This document shows, piece by piece, positions 1 to 10,527 of a DNA stretch of 64,000 bases. A program made the position numbers and the translations under genes. This DNA comes from Myrica gale (taxonomy: Eukaryota; Streptophyta; Magnoliopsida; Fagales; Myricaceae). The number at the start of each line of letters is the position of its first letter. Position 1 is the first letter of the stretch. The notes beneath the pieces are model-generated. The model did not search any database. It was not told the origin of the DNA and worked only from the letters and a program-made list of their open reading frames with translations. The DNA lies in NCBI GenBank assembly GCA_963930655.1, contig OZ005601.1, forward strand, positions 28,024,921 through 28,088,920, written 5' to 3'.

Positions 1-2399
1 AGAGTAATGACATTTTAACCCTCTCATTTATGTCCCAATTCTCACTATTACCCTTTCCTTGTAATTTTCTTGTTCTTGTTTTTGCCTTCTGATTTTTGGA
101 TTACCATCCCAGAAATACCAAACTAATCTCTCCTTTTTTGGAGTACAATTCTTTCTTCTTCTTTTTTCCCTTCTAATTTTTTTAGATAATTTTTCTAGTT
201 GTAATATTATAATATACCCTTAATTATAAACTAAAATCAATCTTGACCCCTTAATTATAAACAAATCGTCATTTTGAAAGCAAGATTAATTTTAACCTAT
301 AATAAAAGAACTTACTGTGACATTCACCCCTTCTTTTAGAAATTCTCTAATTTCTCCAATTTGTTGCTTAATCTAATTTACTACTTGAATTTATTTAAAA
401 ATTATATTCTAAACTTTGAATTGAATTACGAAAGAAAAAGACGTACCCAAATGAATTTTCATCATGCATTCTCCACTTGAACGATTAATTTTGAAATAAT
501 GTCAACATTATAATGTTGTTTAGAGTTGAGTCGAAACAGCAGGAGGGAAGGACCCTCCTCGTATGGTATTACCTCCATAGGCCAACGGCTCTCTATCGCA
601 ACGGCTTCTAAAATCACCAGTGCTGCTGGATTTTAGTGTATTTACATGGGGTACGAGTCAGGCTGTGAGAACTGGCGCTGGTTATTATGCGACTGCGTCA
701 GGGTGTGAGTGTTCCGATTGGACGCTCAGGATCGAGTAGGTTATTATGGACGGTGAGGATCGTGCCAACGAATTAATGAGGCATACCCGCGACCCGACTC
801 AACGACCCGCGCTTGCACCCACCCGGATCCTCCTCCATTCTTCGACTGCCCAGCGTTCCCCCAAATATCGCGCCCTAAATTTCCTCCCCCAACGTCCTTC
901 GCGTTCCTCCCCCAAATCTCGTCCCCTTCGCGTTCCTCCCCCAAATCCCGTCCCCTTCGCGTTCTCTCCCCAAGCCTTCCTCCCCCAAATATCGCGCCCT
1001 AACTTTTCAAGATGAGCATCGAGTGTGATGAATGTTGATTATCATCGGGAGGTGGAAACCCTCATCCTCATGGTTTGTATCCTTCTTCTTTTTTGTTTGT
1101 GAATTTCAGTTATTTTTCTAGTATTCTCTTCAGTCTTTTCATCAACAACTATTTGATGGGTACCAGAGTAGAGGATTTAAAAACTCTGGACTGAAGTTTG
1201 GATTTGTCGTTGCGCATTGCTTTGTTTTGTGTTGTAGTTTGATGCGGACCTCTAATCGTTTTGGATGATCTCTTGTTTTGCATTAAGTGTTGTTGTTTTT
1301 TAAATTTGGTTGATTTTAAATTTGGATGATCTCTTGTTTTGCTATTTTCGAGGTCGCCAATTAGCACCATGGATCATTGCTCAATTATAGTAGCTGAGGT
1401 GACCCACGAACTATAAGAATTACTACAAATGGTTATGTGGGGGTTTTGCTAGATAGTGTCTGCCTCTCGCAGATCGCCTTTTTTATTGTTTTGTTTGTTT
1501 GTATTTCTTAATGGGTGATCTATCTCTTCATGGTTGCTAAAAGTGGAAACTATCCGCAATGGAAGACGTGCTCGAAGAGCGAATCATACAACTAGTGGTT
1601 GTGCAGATGGTGCAGGAAAACACGTAGCTATTCCCTCTCTGTTTTTTTCTTTTTAAGTTTGCGTGATAAGTAAGAGGTTTTCTAATATTGGACGTAATTG
1701 ATAAAAAAATGCCTCGGGTTATGTTAGGTACGACAAATTATGACAATGAAAGGATCTATTCATGAATGGGTTGTCGACAAGAATAGAGATTCCCTGTGAG
1801 TTGTGAAGTTGAAATTATTAAGACTACTTGAACTGGGAGTTTAATTATTATTCATGGGTTTTCTTTACAAACCTAATTTGCTTTGCCATCTAGCTTTGTT
1901 TATATATATAGTAATTACTCAGAGTAATAAATCTCATCAATAAAATATACAGACTACTCGACTATTAGCATGATAACACGAGCTTTGTTTCGCTGCTCAA
2001 TAGCTTGGAATGGTTGATGAAAAACTGTTTGGAAGTTGCTTTGACGACGGGAGTGTTTGAAGTTACTAGAATAAGAGGAATTTTTTGTACTTCAATCACC
2101 TTCGTTGACTGGAGGTGCTGCATCCTCATCCAGTTACCATTTTCAATCTTTTTAACAGATTGTAGGATTAGATCAAGCTCTTGTTTGGCACCTGTGACTG
2201 CAGCATTGGCTAATTTCGAATAGTTGTGTAAATGCAATTGTAACTAATTTGGCTAGTTCAAAAATGCAATTGTTGTGTAATTTGGAAAGGACAACACTTA
2301 ATGCAAAACAAGAGCAATTTGTATATTTATTGTTATGCTACTGGTAGCTGGTTGAAGAAAGTGTTATATTAATTTGGTGATTTCTATTATGCAAAGTGA
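1..2399. other. AT-rich flank, no gene recognised
   Basis: I see no convincing coding region. Short open frames on both strands between 744 and 2237 lack recognisable domains. The stretch from about 540 to 1010 is much more GC-rich than its surroundings and resembles a promoter or 5' leader. It lies 1.4 kb upstream of the GRF zinc-finger ORF. Positions 1-100 read like a pyrimidine-rich transposon end, but I found no matching inverted copy. Confidence 0.5.
901..975. repeat. 29-bp tandem repeat, about 2.5 units
   Basis: Units at 901-929 and 930-958 differ at one base, and a partial unit follows from 959. Outside them, the string AAATATCGCGCCCTAA occurs on both sides (about 863 and 988). The block is a small pyrimidine-rich minisatellite inside the GC-rich leader-like segment. 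Confidence 0.75.
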
Positions 2400-2916
2400 A
2401 TGGCATCGTCATCATCCATATCAACTGCACGGAGTAGTGCCAGTCAGCGATGGGCTCCTAGGGAGGTGTCGGAACCCCCAAGATGCAAGTGTGGCATCTC
2501 TACTAGTGTGAGGAGGTCCTTCACTACAGAGAATTTTGGTAGACGATTTTTTGGTTGCCCCAACTACACTCAACGTGAAAATCCTGGATGCGGTTTTTTT
2601 GATTGGCTTGATTACCCGGCTGCATTTGAAGCAAATGATGATGCTTTAGTTTTATTGATTGTGAAAATGCAGCGTCTGGAAGAGAAGTTAGAGGCTGAGA
2701 TTGTCAAATCACAGGCAAAGGATGTTGAGATTGATAGCTTCAAAGAACGGGAGAAATTGCTTGAGGCTTGAAGGATCCAATAACAACTTGAAAGTGAAGG
2801 ATGAAGAAATAAAGAGATTGAAGGAAAATGGTCACCGACTTATGGAGCAGCTGATAAAGTCATGGGTGTTGTTTATTTTTGTTTTGGTTGTAGGGATTTC
2901 TCTTAGGTTGAAGTAA
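2400..2916 (+). pseudogene. GRF-type zinc-finger / coiled-coil / membrane-anchor ORF with frameshift
   Basis: The first frame (2400-2771) starts MASSSS. It has a GRF-type zinc finger with ligand candidates Cys29, Cys31, Cys53 and Cys64, the typical RRFFGCPN core and GCGFFDWLD end. A charged coiled coil follows from about residue 85. The frame stops at 2769-2771. The adjacent frame continues the coiled coil (KDEEIKRLKENG) and ends in a hydrophobic segment (SWVLFIFVLVVGISL) at 2916. One single-base indel near 2765 would explain the split. GRF fingers bind nucleic acid in other proteins; the role of small plant GRF/coiled-coil proteins is not known to me. A FAR1-like fragment lies downstream on the opposite strand. 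It could instead be a two-exon gene with an intron I did not see, but the frames abut too closely for that. Confidence 0.7.
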
Positions 2917-3219
2917 ATGATGGATAATATGTAGTGGTCTCAATGTTATGGTTGTAATACTTTTAGAATGATTTATCTGATTTTGTAGCTGCTGAATACT
3001 GGAGTTTCTCAGAGAATGTATTGACCTGAAACTACCTGGTGCTATGCTGTGGAATATTCTTCTCAGCAGATTGGGTAGATGTGCACTTATTGTACTTGTA
3101 GGTATGTTACTGGTCTTGTGGCCTGCTGTGTTTATGCCATAATGATTGCTGATGTTGCTGCTGGGTAGATGTGCACTTATTGTACTCGGGGTTATTGGAT
3201 ACATATGCTTTTCACTATC

Positions 3220-3715
3220 GAGCAAACTATATGTTTCAGCTGTATATCGAGGACTGATTTCCTGCAGATACATTTCAAATACATCCTTCGGCACATGCGT
3301 AACTCCCAATTCTACGACTCTAATTGGGGTACCATATGGTGTAAATCCAGCAGGAGCATGTTGTATGCCTCCTCCAAAGTAGTATTCATTGCCATAAACG
3401 ACCACTCCCGTGTGCCTATAGTGCAATACAAAATGAGAAAAATAAAAAAACTTACTGTAAAAAGAAACTCAACATATGACTTCATGTCAAAGATGAAGAA
3501 CCAATATACTGAATAACAACGTAGAGTATCCTTAGAAGCAAAAATAGCCCCAATATCAAAAGAAAGCGCAACATAATTTAAAGAAAAAAGCGAAATAATT
3601 TAAGCCTAGACAACTACATGTATACTAGTTCATAAAACAAGGTACACGCTTTATTAAAAAGACCAAAGACTTGCCAGCTGGAATTTGACGGGCAAGCATC
3701 AAGTAGACAACCTAA
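3220..3715 (-). pseudogene. desumoylating isopeptidase (PPPDE/DeSI) gene fragment
   Basis: A minus-strand exon begins at 3415 after a good acceptor (TTGCACTATAG). It encodes HTGVVVYGNEYYFGG, then TPYGTPIRVVELG and HVPKDVFEMYLQEISPRY, ending in ETYSLL at 3220. This is the central block of the PPPDE/DeSI thiol-isopeptidase family, including the histidine of its active site (HTG). The second catalytic residue, the cysteine of the SHNCN motif that normally follows YSLL, is absent: the frame runs into unrelated sequence. Around 3670-3715 a degraded match to the preceding exon (LARQIPAGKSL) is visible in a broken frame. The piece keeps an intron boundary, so it was copied from genomic DNA and not from mRNA. 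It looks like a captured gene fragment and cannot encode a working enzyme. Confidence 0.75.
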
Positions 3716-3919
3716 CAGAAACCAAATTTTGATGCAACACTACTATACAATAGCACACAAGAAGTCAACAACCCAATAAGTTCAGATTTCAAGTGCTCCT
3801 ATTTAAAATAGGGCATTATTTCATTCCCTACACTCCAATGCTCCATGCCTGAACAATTTAGGTTTTCATATATGGTACAGGCAGAGGAGAAAGAACTTTA
3901 ATTGCGCTTTCCACTGATG

Positions 3920-4359
3920 CTAGGTGGAACACTCTTCAAATGTCAATGGTAACACAGTCTCACTTATATCCGGCCATATACATATAGAGACCAAGCGGGT
4001 CCTTTTTCTTTCTGTCCCTTCTTTACTACAAACAAAGGCCTTATATGTCCAATACCCAAATTCTTTATTTTTGTTCCCGCTATTTTTACGAATGCTAAAA
4101 CCTTTCAATGATGCATACTGGTTATACCAATCGTACGCATGTTCGATGTCCCTCCACTCTATGCTCCATACATCTACATTCTCCCCGTTGTCGAGCAGTA
4201 TCATGTCACCTGCATATACCAATCAAAGAAAATGATTAAAAAAGTTCTCATACCATCTTAGCGGCTCAAATGAAGGATAACTAACTCACCCTCAGGGACT
4301 TCGGAACTATTGGACCCTCGTCTACTGATATTTGGATTGATCCCTTCCATTTGGGCCAT
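3920..4359 (-). pseudogene. FAR1-type DNA-binding domain fragment, two exons
   Basis: On the minus strand an ATG at 4359 opens exon 1 (4359-4290, MAQMEGINPNISRRGSNSSE). A GT donor and an acceptor at 4211/4210 join it in phase to exon 2 (4209-3920). Exon 2 contains the first half of a FAR1 DNA-binding domain: WRDIEHAYDWYNQYASLKGF, SIRKNSG, then TYKAFVCSKEGTERK. It stops soon after, at 3920-3922, before the rest of the domain, and no MULE transposase core follows. FAR1/FHY3 proteins derive from Mutator-like transposases, so this may be either a transposase remnant or a fragment of a host FAR1-related gene. It converges on the GRF ORF at 2400-2916. Confidence 0.7.
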
Positions 4360-4682
4360 ATCGTTTATGGAAGTTGCACTAAACACCAACCTGTTGCACT
4401 CCCCCATTATTCATCAATCAAAGAAACTTCTTTTATGGACCAATAAAAAGTACTATGATATTTTTATTTCAAATGAATAATATATTATAATATGACTTAA
4501 AAAATATTCAAATGATAATGGTATATGGGATATTAGAGTCTAGAGTACTTCTAATAGATTTAAGAGAGTACTAACTACCAATAGATTTAAGAGAGTGCTT
4601 CACATGGTGCATTGATACAACAATCTTCATCATCTTCGTGTTCCTAACTTATTTGATCATGTGAACAGTTGTTGATACTTAC

Positions 4683-4972
4683 AGTATTTGTAACATTATG
4701 AGATTTGATATGTCATCAGAAATAGCTCCCATCAATCCACTTGAGGATTCCAATTGAGGACAAGTTCCTGAGAAATGTGAGGTTTACAGTTAGTTAATTA
4801 CCTTAAAATATGTTGGAAAGTCATAAAGTTTATACCATAATCAACTTACAAGGATGTGATTCTAGGAGGATTAGAATCATCATAGATGCATTTTAGACCT
4901 TCCCAAAAGTATGCTTTAGGAGCACATGGATTTCCTTGCCAATTTCTGTTTATTCCATACATTGATCTTCGT
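4683..4972 (-). pseudogene. LRR-I (malectin-type) receptor kinase fragment
   Basis: The minus strand reads SMYGINRNWQGNPCAPKAYF, then WEGLKCIYDDSNPPRITSL. This is the conserved hinge between the malectin-like region and the first leucine-rich repeats of LRR-I receptor kinases. The exon ends at a GTAAG donor (exon 4972-4850). The next exon (4767-4683) starts with NLSS and continues as GLMGAISDDISNLIMLQIL before another GTAAG donor. A 13-bp direct duplication (TTGGAATCCTCAA) sits between NLSS and SGLMG and shifts the frame. No kinase, signal peptide or full malectin domain is present nearby. It is a frameshifted genomic fragment with introns, in the same orientation as the DeSI and FAR1 fragments. 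Confidence 0.75.
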
Positions 4973-6571
4973 GATAACATAAACTTAAAGTTTCAAATTG
5001 TGTCCAAGTGAGTCAATCAGTCAACTATATGCAATCTAAGAGGGTGTAAAGAAATTGACTATCCATTATAATTCCTATAAGCTCTACAGTAAGTGCCAAA
5101 TAGACGACAACATAAAACCCAATGCTGACATATCGTATCACACTATTGATACTCATTGGTCTACAATAACATGAGCAAACCATCTCCACAGTCTTCTCTA
5201 AAACGAAGGTAAAAAATATGGTAGTCAGTGGGCACTTTTGCCTATCTTCTTTTTTTCTTTCTTTCATCCTCTACATAGAACTAAAAGGACTCCCTCATTG
5301 ACTAAAACAGACGACTAGTCCTATAAAAAGTTGAATCCATGCTTGAAGTCAATAAGAAACCTCTGAACTATTCTCACAACAAGTTACATTCGACTTTAAC
5401 ACCTTATGAAGTGCTAATTCCAACATTGAAACGATCATCTTTAAGCCTTGCTGGCAAACAACTTTCAGGACAACGCAATAGAACTATCCTTCACAAACTT
5501 ACCTCTACACACAAAATATATAGGTATGAAAGCCTAATGAAGTAATGTAAAGTAACCTACTGACAGTTTTAAGACTATTGCTTGACACATTAATTTCCAG
5601 ACCATGGAGGCACGATTCCATAAGGTATAAAGCACACCACACAATGCAGTTCTAGTTGATTTTTCATCAATAATCACCCCTTTATAAGCTATGTCAGTCA
5701 ACACAGCTAATTAACTAGATTATAAGAAAGGATGTTGTAAACGAACCGAGGAAAAAGAAAGAAGGTGTGTGTTGGGGGGGAAGCAGCAGGAGTAGAGTAC
5801 TAAGGATAGAGACCATAAAAACAAAAACAATCCAACAATCAAGTGCACTCCAACAGTTCAGAGGAGGCAAAATTGAGCAGTAAGTGCCAAATAGAAGACA
5901 ACATAAAACCCAGTGCAAATTGTCCACTACCAAAAGTCATTAATCTGCTCATGTAGTACATTTCAAAAAATTTCGTGTTCAATCACAACTCAACAAACCT
6001 AGTTTTACCCAATTCAAGCAAATTTAAACAGGTTTCATCCCTAATATAGACCAATCCGAAGCCCAATGTAAAATACTCATAATCTAGCTACGGTAAACCA
6101 TGGAAAAACTCAAATTGTTGAATAAATTGTCCTAAATCTGCCCTAAATGTAATCTGCATTCTGCCCTAAATCTATTAACTATAAATTGCTCTAAATCCAA
6201 CAATTTCATAAATTAACTATGATGTATGCATTAATCATTATAATTCCTAACTAACTATTAACTAAAGAAATTAATCGGTTAAGAAATTAAACCGTTTAAT
6301 ACTGCAAACTGCAAAGGCTACTGAGTACTGGCATAATGCGAGGGAGTGAGGGAATACGGAATTCTCACAGATGAGGGACGCGGCGGCTCACGGCTGGGCT
6401 GGTGCCGGCCGGGTGCGCTGGACGCTGGTGCAGTGGACTACGGTGCAGGGCAGGCAGTGGTGCGGCGCAAGCGGGGGTGGGCGGTGGAAAACGGAGTCGG
6501 CGCCGGTGCGGCACAGCGGTGGGCTAGAGAGATGGGTCGAGACGAGAGAGAAAAACACGTTTTGATTTATT
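4973..6571. other. AT-rich region with a GC-rich right end, no gene
   Basis: No coding region is supported. A 39-bp direct repeat with two mismatches occurs at 5087-5125 and 5878-5916. From about 6340 to 6540 the DNA turns GC-rich. Read on the minus strand it ends in pyrimidine-rich runs like a plant 5' leader, so it could once have driven the minus-strand fragments at 3220-4972. That is inference. Confidence 0.4.
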
Positions 6572-6801
6572 TTTATTTTTTTAAGGCAGAGGGTGAAACG
6601 ACGTCGTTTCACCCTCTGCCGGTTAAAAAAATAAAGGGCCTGGGCCCAGGCCTTGAAGGGAAATATCTGGAGCGCCTAGGCCAATGGGGGTCGTGCTCCC
6701 AAAAGCCCAGGCACTCCAAGGTTGGTATGGGCCTATGGGGATCGGGCTCCCATAGGCCCAGACCAACTTATAAAAAAAAATTTACATGTAAATTTTTTTT
6801 T
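6572..6801. repeat. cluster of consecutive palindromes
   Basis: Five hairpin-forming units follow one another. (1) 6585-6620 is a perfect 36-bp palindrome centred on ACGACGTCGT; after a 2-base bulge it is extended by 6572-6584 pairing with 6623-6635. (2) 6637-6652 is a perfect 16-bp palindrome (GGCCTGGGCCCAGGCC). (3) 6669-6690 pairs with 6696-6717, with six mismatches. (4) 6721-6739 pairs with 6749-6767, with one mismatch. (5) 6772-6801 is a perfect 30-bp A/T palindrome centred on ACATGT. Units 3 and 4 share a related loop, so they may be duplicates of one another. Confidence 0.85.
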
Positions 6802-7289
6802 GCCTGACCAATGGGTGGCGGCCGCCTCCCCTGCATCGGCCTTTGGTTATATGAGTCTCCGGGATAACATAGAGAATAAAGATAAAAAAATTGCACTTCT
6901 CTCACTCGAAAGGAGAAGGCAAACTGAATTTTGCTTCGGCCATCGGGAAGAATGTAAATGAAAGTATTTGTCTCGTAGACCACACTGTTCTTTAAAAGAA
7001 AAAAATAGAAAACACTAAACAATACTAGTGTCACGACAACGGTGATCTAACGCTTGTCACAACCAAAAGCTGGCCGTGCAAAATGATGACACGTGGGACT
7101 CACGAAGTAGGTGATCAGCTATGTTGGCGTACATAAAATTTTAGTTTATCATCATTACAAAACACATTGTCTCTTCTCTTTTTCATCAATTTTCATTCAT
7201 TTTTTACTTTTCCACCACCTCCCATAAACATTTTCATTTTTTTACCAATTTTTTCACTCTATCTTCACTTTTCATCAACTTCAATACCT
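6802..7289. other. no gene
   Basis: Short open frames on both strands lack recognisable domains, and the second half is strongly pyrimidine-rich. I see nothing else here. Confidence 0.4.
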
Positions 7290-7670
7290 AAAATTTTAGG
7301 GAAATTCACTTTTTTGTCCCTAGGTTTTGGGAACTTTTTCATTTTAATCATTCACTATCAAATTTCAAATTTTTAGTCAGAGTTTTCTTTCTTTGACGAA
7401 ATGGTCATTCCGTCAGTCTGACGTCCATATGCTTAACGGAGTTCTCTGACATGTCAGCAAATTTGTATCGGTCGACCGCTCACTTTCAACACATATATCA
7501 GGTCGACCGCTTCAAGGTCCGTTAAGTATATAAACGGCAGACTGACGGAATGACTATTTCGTCAAAAAACGAAAACTCAAAGACTAAAAATTTGAAATTT
7601 AAAACCTAAGAACTATAATGAAAAAACACCCAAAATCTAAAAATTTAAAAGCCACTGTCACAAAATTTTA
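7290..7670. mobile_element. foldback (MITE-like) element
   Basis: Arms of about 150 bp face each other around a 77-bp loop. The left arm ends in GCTTAACGGA (7440) and the right arm starts TCCGTTAAG (7518). Both arms share CAAATTTCAAATTTTTAGTC, TTGACGAAAT and CATTCCGTCAGTCTG in inverted order. The loop has two direct copies of GGTCGACCGCT. No ORF is present. Arm length suggests a Mutator-like miniature element, but I could not fix a target duplication. Confidence 0.7.
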
Positions 7671-7966
7671 AACACGCTAAAATTTTATTTCTCAAACACA
7701 AACTTAAAATCTCTGTCCGAATTTGTTGAAGTGTTGTATGATGTGAGGGCTTTGAAAATATGAGTGGAAAGGGGCTGTGGTTTGAGCGGATATTCTATTT
7801 ATTTGTGTTTATATCGGGAAAGAGTTCACGAAAAGGGTTAACTTATTTACACGGCAGCGTGTTCACGTGGCAGAAATTTGGGACAAAGCTCTAGTTCCAC
7901 GTCGGCGTGGACGAGTTCCGTTCCTGCACAATTCTTTTTTTCTAGAAATCTTGCACAATTCACCGG
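7671..7966. other. no gene
   Basis: AT-rich spacer between the foldback and hAT-like elements. The open frame starting at 7867 crosses the left end of the hAT-like element and has no domain. Confidence 0.4.
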
Positions 7967-9161
7967 TAGGGCTGGACAATGCCATCGGGAAATTTCGGTG
8001 GCACCGACACCGGGTTTCCGGTACACGGCCTAACCGGTGTCGGTGTAGATTTAATTTTTTGAAAAAATCGGGATAAATCGGTATTTTTTTATTTTTTATT
8101 TTTTTTGTTTAATTTCTACTCAATAGTTTAATTTCACCTAAATATTTGAGATTTTTTGTTGGTTTTGTCTAATTAAATACTTACATTCAAGTTACCAAGA
8201 AGCTTGTTAGGTTAATGAACTAGTTATTTAGAATTTTGGTAAAAAAAATTACAAATTATTGTATTTAGAAGGGTAGATATTAAAGCATTGGAACCATAAT
8301 TGAAGAGTTTAATGTCAAACTTCGGTAAATACATCGCATAATATAAGTCAAGAGGTCGAGATTCTACCACGAAAAATTGACAAATCATTGTATGAGTTTA
8401 AGAGTTTTTATGAAATTTTAACTAATTGTCTAAATTTATAATTTATAAAATTGACAAATCACTATTAAATTTATACCATGCTTGCAAAATCAGTCACTCA
8501 ATTACATTTTAGTTCAAATTTCTAATACATTTTAGTTCAAAAATTTAGACACAGTCATCACGTTTGACAAGCGCTCGAGCGCTCAGTTAAAATTTCAGAC
8601 AGAAACATAAGCGTTCGACGAGCATTTGACATGCGTCCGAGCTCCTTCAAAAATTGCTGACTTTTTGGATTTTCCTTGTGAAACCAAGGAAAACCCTACT
8701 AGGTTTTGAACATGTTTTAAAATTTTTATTGATTTGTTAATTAGAGGGAAAACACATATTCTCCCCTCTAAGTGTTGGTAGGGTCTAAACTGGATTTTTC
8801 AAAATATAATAGTTTCTACTTACAGTGACGTCTCTATTACTTTGAACTTTAAATTCTCATCTTATATTTTAAGATGATCTTTAATTTTATTGATTTTGGA
8901 ATTTGGATTTCATTAGCTTAGATTTTATTGATATGTGATTAATGGACCAAAAGAAAAAATACATTGGGTCAACCGGCCAAGTGCGTAAAAATGCTAAAAA
9001 AATAACTCAATATGAATTTAGGATAACCGCTAAATCGTCACCGCTAAGGGCCGATTTTCGCTCTTAACGGTGTAGGTAGCAATTTTTTCAAAACCGGCCT
9101 ACCCGATGTAGGTGCCGATTTTGGCCAAAACCGGCACCTACACCGGGGTTGTACAACCCTA
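7967..9161. mobile_element. non-autonomous hAT-like element
   Basis: The left end begins TAGGGCTGGACAAT and the right end closes GTACAACCCTA, which are imperfect inverted termini. Both subterminal regions are packed with ACCGG/CCGGT and ACCGCTAA motifs, a pattern shared with the better-preserved hAT element at 43394-44144. Flanking octamers (TTCACCGG and TTAACCAA) match at five of eight positions, so any target duplication has decayed. The AT-rich core has no transposase ORF. Confidence 0.6.
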
Positions 9162-9494
9162 TTAACCAATCGGTCTCATCAACAAGTAGAAGAGACCTAC
9201 CGGCCAACGTTGAGTCGGCGGGAGGGAAAGCGCAAATCCCAATTGAGAGACTATGGCTAACCCTCGGGACGAAGATTTCAATTTTTAATCAACCACAGAC
9301 GAGAGAAAAAAAAAAGAATCACTTAAATTGAACTTATTGTTCTCGTAGTTAATTCTTTTAGTTATAAATTCTATTCCTTTAAATTAATTTATATCAAATC
9401 ATCATTTTTCACTGACTACTACAGTCCACCTCCCAACAAAAGCATACAACCGTAACAAGTGTAAGACTGCCCTTTAATGAGTCCACCACTTAAT
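9162..9494. other. no gene
   Basis: AT-rich sequence between two mobile elements. I see nothing else here. Confidence 0.4.
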
Positions 9495-9507
9495 AAAAGA
9501 ATACAAC

Positions 9508-9708
9508 TTTTTTTTAATAACTTAGAAGCTCTCAAGGTCGGGCCACTTCGTGTATCCGGCTACAAACTAACTTGGGGTCATGTGTCAGGACCTCACTCAA
9601 CACATTCCAGATAAGTCAGTGACGATAATGACGGTGTTAGAGCTCGAATTTGAAACATATGAGAACTTAAATTGTTGTCTTACCACCGGACCAAACCTCC
9701 TGGGGGTA
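9508..9708 (-). mobile_element. tRNA-derived SINE
   Basis: On the minus strand the element starts near CCAGGAGGTTTGGTC. It has an A-box-like TGGTCCGGTGGTAAGA and, about 40 bases on, a B-box-like GTTTCAAATTCGAGC, the internal RNA polymerase III promoter of tRNA-derived SINEs. It ends in an A tract (T8 at 9508-9515 on the plus strand). Likely target duplications flank it: AAAAGAATACAAC at 9495-9507 and AAAAGAAGAACACAAC at 9711-9726, differing by a small indel. Confidence 0.7.
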
Positions 9709-9726
9709 ACAAAAGAAGAACACAAC

Positions 9727-10298
9727 CTTAAGAGGCCAAAGCTGCATGTTTGATTGCTCTAATCACCTTATGCTAGCTTAAGGCATGAGGCATCCCTCGT
9801 TTAATTTCCCCCCGTGATGGATACTATACTCTCTGGTAATTGGTATAAAAGAAAACTCACACATTTGGGACCATTTAATATTGATTTGAAGCTCCATGGC
9901 CTAAATGAGTGAAGCCAAATCCAGGAAATCCCAAATGATGGGATGGCTTGGAAAAAGTTTTCTCAAGTGTTAATGGCCAGTAAAAAGAAAGTCCTTGAGA
10001 TCTAATTACCAATTGATCATAAAATCTATGCACTGAGATTTATATATGCATAATAATACGGAGCGCAATATTTTTTTATTTTTTGTTTTCTTCGGATCTT
10101 GGGGTAGGGGAAAGCTGGGGGTGAGGCCTGAGAGACGCATCTAAGGGACGTGGGGGCGGTCGTTAGAGCTTAAAAGTATTCGTTTTGCATTTGGGCCCCC
10201 CAAACATATCTTATACTCCGCTTCCGAACTCCTAAGCTGATCTATTTGTGAGTCGTGACTTGGTCCCGGGCCACAAGCACCCTTCACCCGGCGGATCT
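9727..10298. other. no gene
   Basis: No coding or structural signal recognised. The sequence is mixed in composition. Confidence 0.4.
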
Positions 10299-10527
10299 TA
10301 GGATACGTTTGTTTCTTATAAATTTTTAGTATTTGTATTTTATTTTTTATATTTACAATCCAAATATTACAAAATACGCATTTTAATACAATTCAATATT
10401 ACTTATTTTACAAATATCACTAAAATTCAACAATTTTTGCACGCATGCCAATACAACTTTTACACACCTAAATATTTACAATTCTATCAAAATACTACAA
10501 TTTTTTTCCCAAACGAACATGCTCTTA
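10299..10527. mobile_element. AT-rich short element of the GTTCGTTT-ended family
   Basis: The left end is TAGGATACGTTTGTTTC and the right end, read in reverse complement, is AAGAGCATGTTCGTTTGGG. The interior is AT-rich without ORFs. It belongs to a recurring group in this window (also 14699, 19579, 22720, 23660 and 24500). Confidence 0.55.

Noticed and set aside
744..1015. overlapping frames on both strands
   Set aside because: Low-complexity translation of a GC-rich minisatellite.
6346..6807. 153-codon open frame on the plus strand
   Set aside because: It crosses the palindrome cluster and has no domain. The minus-strand reading looks more like a leader.
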